The position numbers and the translations under genes were made by a program. This document shows positions 1-13,099 of a stretch of DNA of 64,000 nucleotides, piece by piece. Below the pieces are notes generated by a model. It ran no database searches. It saw only the letters and a list, made by a program, of their open reading frames with translations, and was not told the origin of the DNA. The first letter of the stretch is position 1. Each line of letters begins with the position of its first letter. The stretch is from Harmothoe impar (lineage: Eukaryota > Annelida > Polychaeta > Phyllodocida > Polynoidae). The stretch lies in NCBI GenBank assembly GCA_947462335.1, contig OX381709.1, positions 38,868,904 to 38,932,903 on the forward strand, written 5' to 3'.

Positions 1-1197
1 ACGTCATTTACAGGTGGAAGAAAAGTTATTGCTGATGAGTTGCTGCGGTCGCTGATCGAGGAGCAATGGGCTGAGTTGCTGATGAGCAAGACAAGTGTGG
101 CACATTAACAGAGAGCAGCTCTTTAGTTTCCTGTAGCACCCTGATGGAGTTTCCCACCGCAGTAACAAGGGACCTTGTCCCCTCCCATTTCTGGGCCACC
201 AGTCTCCCAACCTCCCTCCCCCACTACTCCATCACCAAACCCCTTTCGGCTACAAGGAAAATACCCACCGATATAGAAACATGTGCCGGAGCTGGGAATT
301 GGCACTTGGCTCTGGTTGGACCTTTTCCTGATCAGTCACTGTGTGTAAAGGGAGCGGGGAATAAGAAAGCTGCCCCGCCGTGAGTGCAGTGTTAGGGCTG
401 GTCGGGGAAGGTCTAATTCGCCCTGGTCGTGTGGCGTGGCTGTCGGGTGGGCCAAGCTCTCAGATGATTATTAATGCCCGACCGTGCTTTGCCACACTCC
501 GGCTACAAATACACACCTGTGTAGAGCATACCAACCACCCACAACCAACCCCTGACCACTATACAGACACGTCATGATTGAATATTCAATAATGTCACTT
601 AGACTGTATATCATTTCCTTGCCTTTTCTTATTTTATCGATAAGTTACATCAATCCGACATGAAGTTCATTTCGAAAAATCTAATGCATTACACTGTAAC
701 TAAGGATCCATCGATCATAGCACTGTATACCGGAGTTATAGCATCTAAAAGTTGCTCTGAAGTGCTAGTAGGACCAGTGTAGACGCGGCATAATTCTCTA
801 TATACGAGAATATTAAATATCATCATGGCAGCTCTGACATACCGATATGATTACGTATAATCATCCGGGATCTTCTCATTTATTTCGATGATTTAATTTC
901 AAGCCTATGGATAATTGCCCGTAACCATAAGCTTCAAGAAGATTAGAATATCGTATTAATTGGATGTCAATTAAAAGTGCCACATTTTGGGACAAGTCCT
1001 TTTAGGGTATTAATTGACGAGCAATTAAACGAAAGAAATTCGGGAGGAGGAGAGAGCTAGTGTCCAAGTAACAGTACTAGACATTTAATGCTAGACTATA
1101 TCCCATACACAAGCAGGTATCTTACAATGTGCAGTAGCAGCTCTTAAATGCATATTTGAACAGGATCGACGTTACTATCTGCGCATATGAGGCAGTC

Positions 1198-1262
1198 AGG
1201 TGACTCTATAGATTACACGTGGACTCTATAGATCACACGTGGACTTTATAGATTACACATGG
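1198..1262. repeat. Short tandem repeat, about 22 bp x 3
   Basis: Three consecutive variants of a unit containing ACTCTATAGATCACACGTGG. Each copy differs from the others by one to three bases. It is a minor minisatellite in the intron. Confidence 0.75.
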
Positions 1263-1879
1263 TATTTGACAAGGTAACGATGCTAGACTGACTTCCAGTC
1301 AATATAGTGGGCATACATAATGGAGGCGATCCTTATCATCCCCAGGGTGGTATATCCATGCCGAGAGTCTATAGCACAGGTAGATTTATCTGCCATAGGA
1401 GGCTCGCTGGTCATTTAGGCTGGGGATCTACCTCCACGTCTTGCTCCGATGAGTGGGAGGCTACAGTATAGTAGTCCTCCATGGCCTGCATCCCACCTGT
1501 GCTGCAGCCTTAAGCCTCAGGTGCACAGGGGGCCACTGAGGGGGACTGCAGCTTCCGCCGATGTGCTCTCCCTTACACCACAGGAGGGTGCACGGAGTAA
1601 GGGTGTGTGTTAGGAGTGGGGAGAGGGAGGTTGGGGTGGGGAGGTGGGGACAGAAAGAAGCCAGGTCTGCGGGAGGCCCTTGCCTGTAGTGTGTGAATGA
1701 ATGATAGACATCCAGGAGGCACGGTCGCCGCCTCGTACACATTCCCATTAATGATTAACGTCACTGTGACGTTGACGGAAATATTTCTGACGTGTTCCGC
1801 CACCAACGGTGACCTATACAGATGTTTCAGTCAAGGTATTCAGTCACCAGGGTGCTGCGAAGTCAATAGGGACTTCGAC

Positions 1880-2180
1880 GTGGGTGGATGGATGGGTGGG
1901 GTTGGGGGTTGGATGTAGGGACAATGAGTGTTGAAGAGAAAGACTCGCGGAGGATGACAGACAGATAGGAGGGACGATCGGTGGGTGGAGGGGGGTCAGT
2001 GGATGGATGGATGGATGGATGAATGGATGGGTGGATAGATGGACGGATCATTGAAGGGATAGGCTAGGTGGATGGTTGGATGGATGGATGGATGGACGAA
2101 CGGACGAATGGATGGATGGATGGACGAACGGACGAATGGATGGATGGATGGATGGATGGATGGATCGATGGATGGAGGGA
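1880..2180. repeat. GGAT/GATG microsatellite with interspersed GGACGAAC units
   Basis: A long run of GGAT repeats, interrupted by a duplicated block that mixes GGAT with GGACGAACGGACGAAT, so a short higher-order duplication is present. The minus-strand open frames through it only encode simple His/Pro/Ser repeats and are not genes. Confidence 0.9.
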
Positions 2181-5100
2181 AGTACGGAGGGATTAACAGA
2201 GAGACGGAGGGTCAGACAGGCAATTAGACGATTCTAAAAAGGTAGTAGAGGACGTTTGTGGAGACGCCTGTAGAAAAAAAGAGGACGAAATTGAGGCCGA
2301 AATGATGATCGGTCGGGGAAGTGGAAAAAGAAAAGCATGGCATGGCATAACAAGGAAGAACAGTTTGCAATTCATCCCGGCAAGCTCTCATCCAGGGGAA
2401 ATGCGATGCGAGGACCGACAGCTGTTGACAGTGATTGCGGGTGCCCATGCCGGACGGACGGTTGCTATTTCGGTGTGTCCACTGAGCGATGGTGGGGCTC
2501 TGGGCAGGTGTTTCCTTCGGCTCAGACCACTGGGAGCTCGTTGGCATTCCCCTCTCATTACCGGTCTGCCCCATTAGCATCCTCTCCTTTCAAATTAAAG
2601 GCAAGGAATTCCTGAATCCAGGGAACCAACGTGAGCGTGGATCTGTTAGGGTTGTACTCGGCTAGGTAGTGTAATTACTCTCCAAGGTCAGCAGCAGGGT
2701 TATAATAGGGAACGGTTACGGTCAGACTACTTCTAGATAAAAGGTATGGACGTTTCAGTGTGTAGTGTAGATGTTACATTTAGTTCTCAAGTTCATATAG
2801 TGGCTTTTAAAGTTAGGTGATTGAGCAATCTATAGAACCTCCCTGAAATTGCTTTGGGGTGGGTCGGGTGTTGGTAGTAGGATTGTATGGTTTAGATCTG
2901 CAATGATCTGCTGGTTTAGATCACGTATACCTTAGAGCTCATTGTAGTGGACTCATGTGTAGGACCAGTCAGCTGCTGCTGTTGACCTTTGGATACGACT
3001 CACCCCCCTGACTCCTCTGAACTAGTCAGTGTCCCTCTGGTAAGGTTGGATGGTGCCCTTAATGAGTTTAGACTGTATAGTCATTGACTTGTTACCAGGG
3101 TTGAAGTGGGTGGCAGGGTGCACATACATCCTAAAATGGTTGACTTAGCACAGTAACTTTAGACTTCAACCTTTAATATTGATAAAGAAAACTGTTTTTC
3201 TTTTGCAGGGGTGACTGGTCTACATATCAGATTTACCCCGTAAAACACCTGAAGAGTCCTGGCTTGCCCTGGATTTTCTTTTACAAGAATGTTTAGGTCT
3301 TGTGTCCAAATGATTTCAGTAGGAGGGAGGGGGGGGGGGAGGTCACTCAGTCAAATTGGACATTTCCCACAATCAATCTCGGTCTTTTAATAAACCCCAG
3401 TTGACTGTGTGGTGAGATCTCATGATAAGAGTGGCCAGCGGTTAATTCAGGTAGAATGGTGAAGGGCTAGTGTCCTGTCACAGCCGAGACACCGCTAATG
3501 GTGTATACTTTTATGTTGACTGAATATCAGTCCCAGTACTCCCTGTGGGAGAGGGTCACTTATAGAGCCAAACTTTTATAATACTATGCGCCTGTCTGCA
3601 CACCATAATGAACATGATAATTATGTTTTATTCTCTTGTAGCCTTTTTAGTTGTATTTAAAGGCATAATTGGGAGTGTGGAGGAGTGTTAAAATAGGGTA
3701 AGTGTAAAGGCGGGCACAATGAAAAACTATTATGCAGTTGGACAAAGTACAGTAAGCATCCAATAGCATTAAGCATAAGAGGCATACCTAAAACAATATA
3801 AGATATAGGACAACCATAGCTACTTTCTGTGGGAACTTATGAACATATTATGTGCTTTTTGATATATATATATGTTTGCATGTTGGTCACGTGTCACAGT
3901 TTAATGCTAACTTAAGTCTCGTCTTTGAAACAGCTTTGCAGAGAAACTAAGCCAGAAGGAGAACGGGGCAAGAGCTTTGGAGAGAGAGAATCTTCCCTCT
4001 ATGTTTCTCTCGCCTGTTCATTTCGAGGTGAGCGAAAGCTTGACAATAGGTTGTGCAGTAAAAGTGAAGGTCACAGCAAATACTTCCATCGCCTTCGCAC
4101 TAGTACCACTACGTGAGTTAACACCGAAATGTGCGAAAACTCTTTCTTGTTTATCTTATATTTAATGTGTACTTATTCATTAGTCTTATGATGTTGCAAA
4201 AATGAGGGGCGTATTCCTAGATGGTTGCGAATTTATGAAACAAAGGTTACATGTCTAAAGTCTAAGTCTGAAGTGACTGTAAACACCATGTCAGTTTTAG
4301 CAGATTATCACAAGGACTATTGACATTTAAGCGGGTGATGGATTCAGCTACAACGGACATTTGTCTAGCTAAAAATTAAAAATATATGGGAGCTATCGTA
4401 CATCAAACATAACAGTATCATTGACACTATAAAATCCGAACGGAAGAAACTACTTTTACAAAGTCATGTCAAAATATACAAAACTGCATCATATCACTGG
4501 GCGAATTGAATTTCCGTACAAATTGAGCTTTTTGCTCCAATCCGCTTCAATGGCCCATTGTCCCTGAAAACTTCACTATACCGAGTATTTGAAGGTTCCG
4601 TCAAAGGACAGTGCTTAACTAAAAACAGTTGCCCTCCATGCTGGCTATATGGCTAGTGTACTGAGGGATTCTTTTTTTGCATCTCAAAATTTTGACATGC
4701 GTGCATCTCAGAATTTCATACAAAAGGGAACACAAAGAGTGTGAGCAGTCACAATTCTACCGGCCGAATGGAATTCGTGGTATACTGCTGACCAAGTTAA
4801 ATGACAAAGTAAGTGAAAATGAACAGTCGTAATTGTAACAAAAGCAATGAAACTAAAACAAATAGGATCGCGTCCGGTGTACCACTACCTTTCCGATATC
4901 CTGGGTGGCAATTGGGAGAAGAAAGCACGTGGTTGAAACCCCACACGCATGCTACGTACACGTGGCCCAAAAATACAGGACAAATGGAGGCATGTCTCAT
5001 GCGGAAGAACAAGGCATATATATGGTGCACATCCCGGCTGGGTGTCTGCGGGGGGTCCTCTCTCTCCACGGTCAGCTGCACCTACATGTATGCTTCCTCC

Positions 5101-5763
5101 AGGGGGGCAGGGAGGTCGGCCAAATGGCAAGGGTCGGCAGGCAAACACCAGGGGAAACATTCATCATCGGGGAAATACTGCATCAGGGTCTGATGCATTA
5201 AAGGCTCTAAATTTTAAAAGGGGGGATAGGGAGGCATAATCCGGGCGTTGGAGCTATGGGAAAAGCTGGGTAGACTGGGACACCCAAAGCTAAGGTACTC
5301 CAACGAGGGGGCCTCAGAAGTTAAAAATATCAAGTGGGAAAATTGTTGGCAGAGAATATAAACTTAAACCAACACATAGTTAATTGCATGAGGAAACACA
5401 TTTAAAACATTCAGTGTCGTAATGTACAGTTAATAGGAGAAAATTGTAATTCTTACTCTGAAACTAGACATGGAAGTGAATATTGCTGTACATTAAGTGA
5501 GGTATTTGAATTTATGAACTGCAGTACGTGTTATTAAAATTGCATGAGATAAAGATACCAGTGATACATATGCATTTGATGAATAATGTCTATTGCTCTT
5601 TGGTGTAAGTCAATATGAATGTACAGATACATTGTGGACGACTGTGTAATTAAGTGCGAATAAACGCGAAGGCTTTGAATAGGAAATAATGTCATTTAAA
5701 ATAGCTATTTGTTTTTATATATATTCTTTTTTATATCAGTGCGTGGTTTATTATGGTACCTAC

Positions 5764-5861
5764 CTCCTCCCATTGGCTGACGTATCTGACAAGACGTGAC
5801 AGTCGCAGCAGACGTAACAAACTAAGTAGTTTAACGAGACGGAAGATTCGAAGTGCTCTTC
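5764..5861 (-). CDS. HCN: HCN channel exon encoding S4 voltage sensor and S4-S5 linker
   Basis: Third visible exon, 98 nt. The acceptor TCTCTTACAG precedes 5861 and the donor GTAGGT follows 5764. Two bases complete a Gly codon shared with the previous exon, followed by 32 codons. The protein is the S4 voltage sensor: [20 protein letters not shown] and then [12 protein letters not shown]. Basic residues recur every third position with the central Ser that interrupts the series, the signature of HCN channels. The last residues are the QWEE motif before S5, where vertebrate HCN genes also have an intron as I recall. The usual His before QWEE is Ser here. The next exon (S5, pore with GYG, S6) was not recognised in the 5.7 kb remaining before the window edge and probably lies outside it. 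The exon is short, so its identification rests on S4 wording, splice sites and exact phase match to 9481-9648. Confidence 0.95.
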
Positions 5862-7363
5862 CTGTAAGAGACATAGAGCAGTGTGACTTCAAACACGTAA
5901 CAATAAATGTCATAAGTAAGCAAAGTAGATATCATAGGTGTAAAGGTAATGACTTCACATGTCTTCACCCGGGGAATGTCCATCATAAACACACTATACC
6001 CTTCTGGCATATACTTGACATGTCAGTTGGAGTCGTACTGATACTTACCAAGTTACCAAGACAGCACACCTGGTAAAACGGGAGCAATTAGAGACGATTT
6101 CTAGAACTACTGATGACGTTGATGAAGCGTCGTACCTAGTTACATAGAAAAGCAGTCACGTCCATATACCCAATGTGTATTAGGCGGTCTTCCAACAAGC
6201 CAATGATAAATGCGATGTGTTCTTACAAAATCAGGCACATGTCGCCCAAATTGTCACTGGATCACTCCACATTTCAATTCATCTAGCCCTATTTCTCTCC
6301 TTTATTTTGTGAGTTTTTCAAATCGAAATTGATGTCCATCGTATTCCTCGGAATTTTAGGTTAAAACCAAGGAATTCTTCTTTTATATTAGTTATCTGCA
6401 TTATTCTCACATATTAGTTTTCTGCATCTATTTCTAATTAACTGTCATTGTGTCAAACTATCTTATATTTGGTGCGACATCAAAGTGTCAGTGACATTTT
6501 TGACGAAACGGAAGATTTACCCCAGCCATTTCTGCTGTTGTTGATACATCTGGGGCTAGTCATTTTTTGTTTTGTTTCTTTTTCACTTGCTGGTTGGTTG
6601 CTGTACACATTTATTTTCGTGGAAGACCAGCTTTATATTTTCATGAATACATGAGCGTTAACACGTTAATGGGTTGTGATGCTATTTCGGAAGTAATTTT
6701 GACCAGAAGTGTTACCATCTAAATTTCGAGCATTTCTGGAGGAGATGCCTCTTATATTTTTTAACTTTTAAGTTTTAGATGATGTACTCGGGCCTGTCTC
6801 TTATCACTGAATTAGAGAAGTTTTCCCTCAGAATCGACTTCCCTAAGTTGGGAGTGTGACCCTGTGGAGGTAGACGATACCACAACCAGCAGTGGTCATC
6901 CCCCCTCCCACACCCTGGAGGTGGCCGCACCTGTGTCTCCTCCATCAGGGGGTCGCCTCCTCCAGACGTGCCACATTAAGCCAAAGTTCCACCTTGTATG
7001 CCTGTATACCTGGGCCCTAGTATATCCTCCTAGGCACGTCCCCCTATGATGGACACGTACAGGCCCATACCCCATTAAGGTAGACAGGCATGACAAGCGA
7101 CAGGAGGAGTCAGGGCATCATCGTGTGGAGGGGTGGGGGTGGGGGCTACAATTAAATGTCCCTTTTGCACAGCATAGGATGACACAGGAGCCACGTAATG
7201 CAATACTGAATAGCGTAGCCATCGTTATGAAACAAGACCCACCCATTGTGATCCCACCTTTACTTATACTAGAGGATGGGACAACCACAGACCATTTAAT
7301 TAAGTGCAGAATGGTGTACTCTTGACGTAGCGATAGCCAACCTCTCATATTGGCATAATTTTG

Positions 7364-7583
7364 TAGGATAGATTCTCCGTGAGTCGTATACATATCCTGA
7401 GATGGACATTGGTATTTCTAAACATTCATATATGATATAAAACTGGTATTGGTGGTTTATTGGGGAAATATGACACTTAGACATTGCCATTATTCACGGA
7501 TGTAGAGATCAGGATGCTTTAATAAGCACAAATTCAAGTGTCCATCTCAAGGTATGTGTCCGATCCAAGGTGAATCCACCCTA
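7364..7583. mobile_element. MITE-like element, TIR family GGTAGATTCACC
   Basis: About 220 bp with inverted ends. The left end reads AGGATAGATTCTCCGTGAGT and the right end is the reverse complement of a GGTGAATCCACCCTA-type terminus preceded by a TATGTGTCCGATC stretch. The same termini occur at 38011-38223 with similar overall length, which is why I call it a dispersed non-autonomous element. No coding capacity was seen. Confidence 0.6.
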
Positions 7584-8091
7584 TGCACACTGTCCTGATA
7601 GTAGTGACATTTATTCAAAGTTAAGAAGTTGCTTTAAAGGAAACTGATGACAATGGCCAATGTTTGAGAGATGCGACCTTTAATGATATCATATTCATAA
7701 GTCTTCTTTTCACAATATGAAAAAACATCTTAGAACTAGTTTTCCTCACATTTAGTGGGGACAACAGCACGGCTGTACAATGCAACTCATGTAACTTTCC
7801 TGTACCCAATGATGACCTTCAAAGTAAAAGCTGCGAGGCGCTATTTCCCCCTATCACGGACATCTAATCAGGTAACAGTTAAGAAAGGGTGTTAACATGT
7901 TACGTTGGATATTGATGAGATTATTAGTCATGCTTACTTGACAATGTTGGCTAATTAGACCGCCAGTAATCGTATGAAGGCAATATATTGCCATGGTAAC
8001 ATGATGTTACACTCAGTGACGTCAGTACTGAATCAGAATATATTGATATAGCAAATAAAATTATACGACTGCTTTTCAATCAGATTGATTG

Positions 8092-8290
8092 ACTCTTTAG
8101 GGACGGCATAATGTATTAATGCATCATGCTTGCCGGGGCTGCATTCAAGCATCATGCTGACCCTGAGACACTTCCGAGGAGTCGGCATGATGTACCGATG
8201 CAGCACCGGTGAGTTACTAGCAGGGTCTGCATTAGTGCATCGTGATGACAAACGTCATCTTTTAGCGACATGCCATCCTTACATGGTTAA
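8092..8290. mobile_element. MITE-like palindromic element, CCCTTTAAGG family, copy 1
   Basis: Starts with a degraded CTCTTTAGGGACGGCATA terminus. Inside it has repeated ATGCATCATG and GGGGCTGCATT blocks in both orientations around a GAGTTACT core. Ends with a degraded inverted copy of the terminus. The same internal words are shared with six other segments listed separately. Confidence 0.65.
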
Positions 8291-9480
8291 TATCTTACCT
8301 CCCTGAAGGTTCATTCATGTAATTTATAGAATTCCTGAACTTCCTGCCAACTGTGGTTTTACATCAACGTAACATCCATATTCAGGGATTTAAAAGAGTA
8401 CTTAAGTGGATGTCACATTGGCGGTATCTGCCATGAAAATACGCAGGCTTCATTTATCTCAAAGGGAATTTGCAGAAGAAACCGAACACGTCTGATTTCT
8501 ATGCCATGTCCTAGAAACCTGTCACACAGGTCTCTAACTTATATGCAGCATCGTATTTCTGTGGCAGCTGCTGACAGGTTAACACTCCCTTGAAGTGAAA
8601 AGCAGTGCAATTGTAACTCTCCATGGGGTCCTGGAGTTTGGCATATTCAATGGCAGCTGCAGAGTGGTAGAGATTATTGCTTGAGATATTGCAGAACAGC
8701 CTCAGCTGCATCTGTCAGCATCCAACTAAATGTTATATTCAGTAAACACGTGGAAGCCGGCGTGCACTGCTTCTCTTAATAGGGTGTGTTGTGAATGTTA
8801 AGGGGACTTTCATCGCATTGCTCTACGCACATTACAACATTTACCAGCTGAGCCAGACCAACAGGCCTCAATCTGGTTAGCATATATATTCAGAATGATG
8901 CTCCTCTGGAGGCCTTGCCACATCTCTCTGGCGTACCTTGTCTAAACAGGATAAAAGCATTGCACCATTGGAATTGGTGTCTGGTTGTGTTGGAGGGGGG
9001 AGGGGGCATTTACTATAGTAATGCTTACAATTTCGAGTTGGATTGAGAAAATTGAATGCAGAATAGATAAAAGTCATACAATCAGCATTTGTAAATGTAC
9101 CGATTTGCATTTTTTCCAATAAATCATTTTCATTGTATCGTATTATTGATACCTGGAATACTATTAAATAGCTTGACTCCGATCTTGAACCTTGGTCAAA
9201 TCAAGTTGCCCATCTAGATAAATATATACCTGTGAACATCCACAGCTCCAAGCATATTATGTTCCTTCCCGTGTGCTGTGAGAGGACTAAACGCAACTTT
9301 ACCTTGTCCAGTCGCAACTGGACGATGAATTTCTTCCGAAGGCGCCTGGGCCAGTTCTTTGTATTTGTCGCGGAATATTTTGACATTGACGCCTGTATAC
9401 AATATTTTCAATAAATGCAATAAACCTCAACTAAACGCAGTACTTATAAGCTACATGCTAAATAATAACAACTGACTCAC

Positions 9481-9648
9481 CTGCATGTATGAGTTGACTC
9501 CGGTTAGTCTCAGGTGAAAACAATAGAATAATGTAGTCTAGAGGTATAGAACTGATGAGATCTAGAAAGAACCATGTTCTTAGATAGTGTTTAGCTATCT
9601 CCCTGGGTTCCAGGATGATTTCGTCGGCAAAATTGTCAGCGATGATAC
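9481..9648 (-). CDS. HCN: HCN channel exon encoding S2 end, S2-S3 linker and S3
   Basis: Second visible exon of the same gene. The minus-strand acceptor TTCTATTGCAG precedes 9648 and the donor GTGAGT follows 9481. It is 168 nt: two bases completing a Gly codon, 55 codons and one trailing base, so phases agree with both neighbours. It begins [18 protein letters not shown], the cytoplasmic S2-S3 linker that in HCN channels contains a conserved EIILDP-like stretch. It then gives [20 protein letters not shown], the S3 helix with the family's SSIP-DYI motif. The exon ends with a short S3-S4 loop ([12 protein letters not shown]) that differs from the vertebrate loop in sequence, as expected for a variable region. 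Joined across the 33.7-kb upstream intron it restores NFRTG. The splice sites are clean and I see no frameshift or stop, so the exon looks functional. Confidence 0.95.
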
Positions 9649-11586
9649 CTGCAATAGAATAAATACATGAAATTAGCACTGATAGCATACTATTAAGATT
9701 ATTTATTGCTCATCGCCTTCTTTTCGCATTTCTCACAATTAGGTGTGTGGAGAAACAATGGTTTTATGGCAAGGTACATACAGATAAGAGATAATGAATG
9801 AGTATAAGAGAAGGGTCTCTTATTGGTGAACGATAAGCCGCAATATTTACTGTAGATGATTTCAGAGACTGTTGAGAAGCAGCTCACTGATCAGTTCACT
9901 TTGTAACTCATTGAAGGGTGAACCTCCAAGTAAGGAACAGCTCACTCTGACTCCAGTGGAAAACACATAAAGCATGAGTTCAACTGGAGTAAAGTCTGTT
10001 CATAAGATGACATTGGATAGCATAGAAAATCTGATACCATAAGATCGCATGGTAGGAATTCCTGTGACTGTGTGGGTTGTTTCAGCTGTTGTAAACTTAA
10101 ACGATAAATTGCAATAAATCGACTCAAATAAAAATTGCCCTTGCGGTGGTTCGCAGCTCCCTGTTTTCTCATCAACCGACCCGGGGCTGATTAGACCCCG
10201 CCCTGAGATTGCTTTAATGGTGTAGATGTATTCTATGGTTGATCCGTCTTTGAAGACAATAGAGGAAAGAAAAGCTAGAGGGCAGTGAAAATCACTTTGA
10301 TATGGGGAAATTTGAATCCGCGCATGCCACCCACAAGTGTGTTAGGGGACGCTGAAGGAAGGGAAGGTTCTACCCTGTTAAACCAAGACCAGGGTATAGC
10401 GCCTGGAAATCGAATTACCAATGCATGCTTTGGCTCCAACACATTTGGAATTGACAGTATTGATTGCCTGTAAATTGTATATTGTTATCAATTGTGTCGC
10501 AATCTCAGAAAAAAAGGAAGGATAACACATCAGAAAAAAACAAATATGATGGAAATTAGTGTGGTGTGGAAATTGGCTGCATGCACAGGAGAGGCGAGAG
10601 CCGGTTTCAACAATGTTAAATGATGAAGACGTGAGTGTTGGAGGAGTGGTGGGTGGGGGGTTATGGTGCCGGCGTTATCATGTTCATTATCTGCTACAAC
10701 GGACATTAATTTTCAGCACTGCAGTTTGTCACAGCGAAGCAAATATTCATGAAGGATTATTTGCAGTACTAATCATTATACACGTCCTCCAGTGCTCGGC
10801 CGGATTACCGAGGGGGGAAGCCTGTCACCAAGGCATGGAGGGACCCTTTTTTAAAAGGTTTCCACTAATCCACTGTTCAGGCAGGAACGGCCGACTCTTA
10901 TGCCCCGTCAAACCGATTTGCTTTATGCCTCTAGCAAGGCGGAGCTTTAGCGAGGTGGGCTAGCACTGAGTGGGGTGCACCGACTGACTCTAATGGACTC
11001 GGCTGAGTGATTCCGAGTAGCTCAGCTCTGAGCAGTTCCACAGGGGGACTCAGTTAACTAAGGACGTGGTTCACAAAGCCTCATCAGCCATGGGCATGAC
11101 CACCAACAACAGATGGGGACAGCCACAGCGGATAGGTGTTATAATGAGGTATTTACTAATTAGGAGGCTCATCAGACTAAACTGCTCCTCCTAATGAGGC
11201 CCGACAGGGGAGGTAGGGTGGGGATCTGGTGCCGCTAGGGGGTGGAGATGGGTCCTCTTGTATCTTCTGAGGGACGGCCGTGTGTAAGTATGTTACGCAC
11301 TAGAGCACATGGCCAGCAGGAATTACCACCACACCTATGTCATTATTCTGATCTGATTAGCCAACGCGTGCCGCCTGTCGCCTTTTCCCAATTTATGAAA
11401 GTCAATAACCGGTCAATATGTAGCCTCGATATTAACCTCAAACCTCCCCAGAATACTACCCCTGCAGCGACAGGATGATATATGCCAATACCCAATTCCA
11501 AATGACGTAGCAGGATAATTATTGTAATAGGTAGTATGCAGTGCTTGTGGGGATTTATGATGACCAACGTAAGGGAAATGCAGAAC

Positions 11587-11720
11587 CAGTGGCGTAGGAA
11601 AAGGGGATAGCCCCCTGCCAAATCAAATCAAAGGGCCTCATATAATTAGTATATGTAGACCTTATAAAAAATACTTTAGAGACACCCCCCCCCCGAATAA
11701 TAATTTGCCTTCCGTGCATG
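11587..11720. mobile_element. Degraded copy of the CAGTGGCGTAGGAA MITE
   Basis: Begins with CAGTGGCGTAGGAAAAGG, identical over 18 bases to the left end of the element at 57949. Its last part (C run, then AATAATTTGCCTTCCGTGCATG) resembles the right end of that element, but the terminal repeat is mutated. It is shorter than the other copy. Confidence 0.55.
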
Positions 11721-12850
11721 TATATTCCCCTGGGGCGAGTCGCAGGGTTGAGCAGCTCAATGATTTGCTCAACACCTATTTGGTGAGGAGAAACAAGTAG
11801 TAGGTATCAACCTGTGCATTGGCTTGTAACAAATTAGGATGGAGAGTTCTGTGTTCATACTAAGTCCACTCAAGAGAGGACGACATTGTTTATTATGGGT
11901 CTAAAGCAATCTGTCTTCCCTTTATTAGATACGCCATTGTGTCATTCCTGTAGAGACAATAGCAGCATATTCTCACTAGTGGATATACATTGCACGTCTA
12001 GTTTGGATATGCACAAACGAGACAGAATACTGGTTGGGATTCAAACCTTGCTGTACTCACAATAAATGTAAATTCCCATAACTGGTACAGTTGAAGTCTG
12101 GGTATGCCATTTGAGCTAAGAGGAAACCAAATATAATATTTAGGACCATTGTTGCCTAAAGATCATGTGCCAGTAGATACACATTGGTGATGCTTGGTCA
12201 GTCCGATGGTCAGCTACTCTATGCTGCCTAGTGTATAGTTGGAGGAGGGATCAGGTTATGGGTTGTCATGTGCCGCTAATCCAGTCACCGACTACCAGGC
12301 GGCTCTCTGTAAACGACGCGGCTAAATGGTATTAAGTGGCGGAACAAGGTAGGGGAAGTCCACTCTGACCATTTCCGTTGGCGTCCTCACTAATCTCCGG
12401 CCAAATGCCACACCGTCCGGCATATTATCAGCTGCAGCCATTGTCTTAACGTAACGTAATCTATCTTCTTGTCTTATTCCTTCTCTTTATTAATCTTTTA
12501 CCCGTCCTTTCACCATCCCGTATGTCCCATATTTAGGGGGGGGGGGGCAGTGAGTCAATGAAGGAAGATGCACCCATGTCACCTCTCATGCAGGGCCATA
12601 CATTAAAGCATTAACGTTATCTTTTCTGACTAGGTAGATATACTTTGCACCCACCCACGCACTCAGTACCCAGCCACCTACTGTAGCAGTCCCATGTGGT
12701 CAGCCTTGAGGCCCCTGACCTATGTTGGCCATTCTGTGTGTCCTTTGAGGCAAGCCGGTCATTTTGGTAGTCAGTCCATCTTACCAAGGTCAGTCAGGCA
12801 GCTATGTGGATGTGCCAGCTCTAGGAAAGGCGCTGCTATTATCACCACTT

Positions 12851-13099
12851 ACCCCTTTAAGGACCGCATATATTGATTGAATACATTATAAACCTTGGTC
12901 GTCATGGTGCATGAATGCAGCACTGGAAAGTCTACTCGCCAGGGGTACATTCATGCATCATGAAACTACCCTGCGGTAGTGCTCAACCCCGTAATGTCGG
13001 CATGATGCTTGAAGTTGCATGCAGTCCTGGCGAGCATCAATGCATCATAACGCCCAAGGGTATAGTGCATTAAAGTATTATGCGGCCCTTAAAGGGTTA
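12851..13099. mobile_element. MITE-like palindromic element, CCCTTTAAGG family, copy 2
   Basis: The best preserved copy. The left end CCCTTTAAGGACCGCATA is mirrored by the right end TATGCGGCCCTTAAAGGG. Between them, ATGCATGAATGCAG, GCATCATG and CTCGCCAGG blocks repeat in both orientations. About 250 bp, no coding capacity. Confidence 0.75.

Larger units (their letters stand above)
1..5763 (-). other. HCN intron downstream of the S4 exon (3' part off window)
   Basis: No exon was recognised. I looked on the minus strand for S5, the pore signature and S6 and did not find them. The stretch holds a short tandem repeat near 1.2 kb and a GGAT-type microsatellite near 2 kb. The region 2181-5763 is otherwise unremarkable AT-rich sequence with a short G run near 3325. 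Open frames here are short, have no recognisable domain and are treated as chance. Confidence 0.7.
5862..9480 (-). other. HCN intron between S3 and S4 exons (3.6 kb)
   Basis: Phase-1 intron defined by a GTGAGT donor at 9480 and a TTACAG acceptor at 5862 on the minus strand. It contains two palindromic MITE-like copies (7364-7583 and 8092-8290). The rest, including 5.9-7.3 kb and 8.3-9.4 kb, shows nothing I can identify. A pair of overlapping open frames near 9.2-9.4 kb is unassigned. Confidence 0.85.

Noticed and set aside
895..955. Minus-strand AYGYG-like translation, considered as the channel pore
   Set aside because: The surrounding residues do not resemble the HCN pore and a stop follows shortly.
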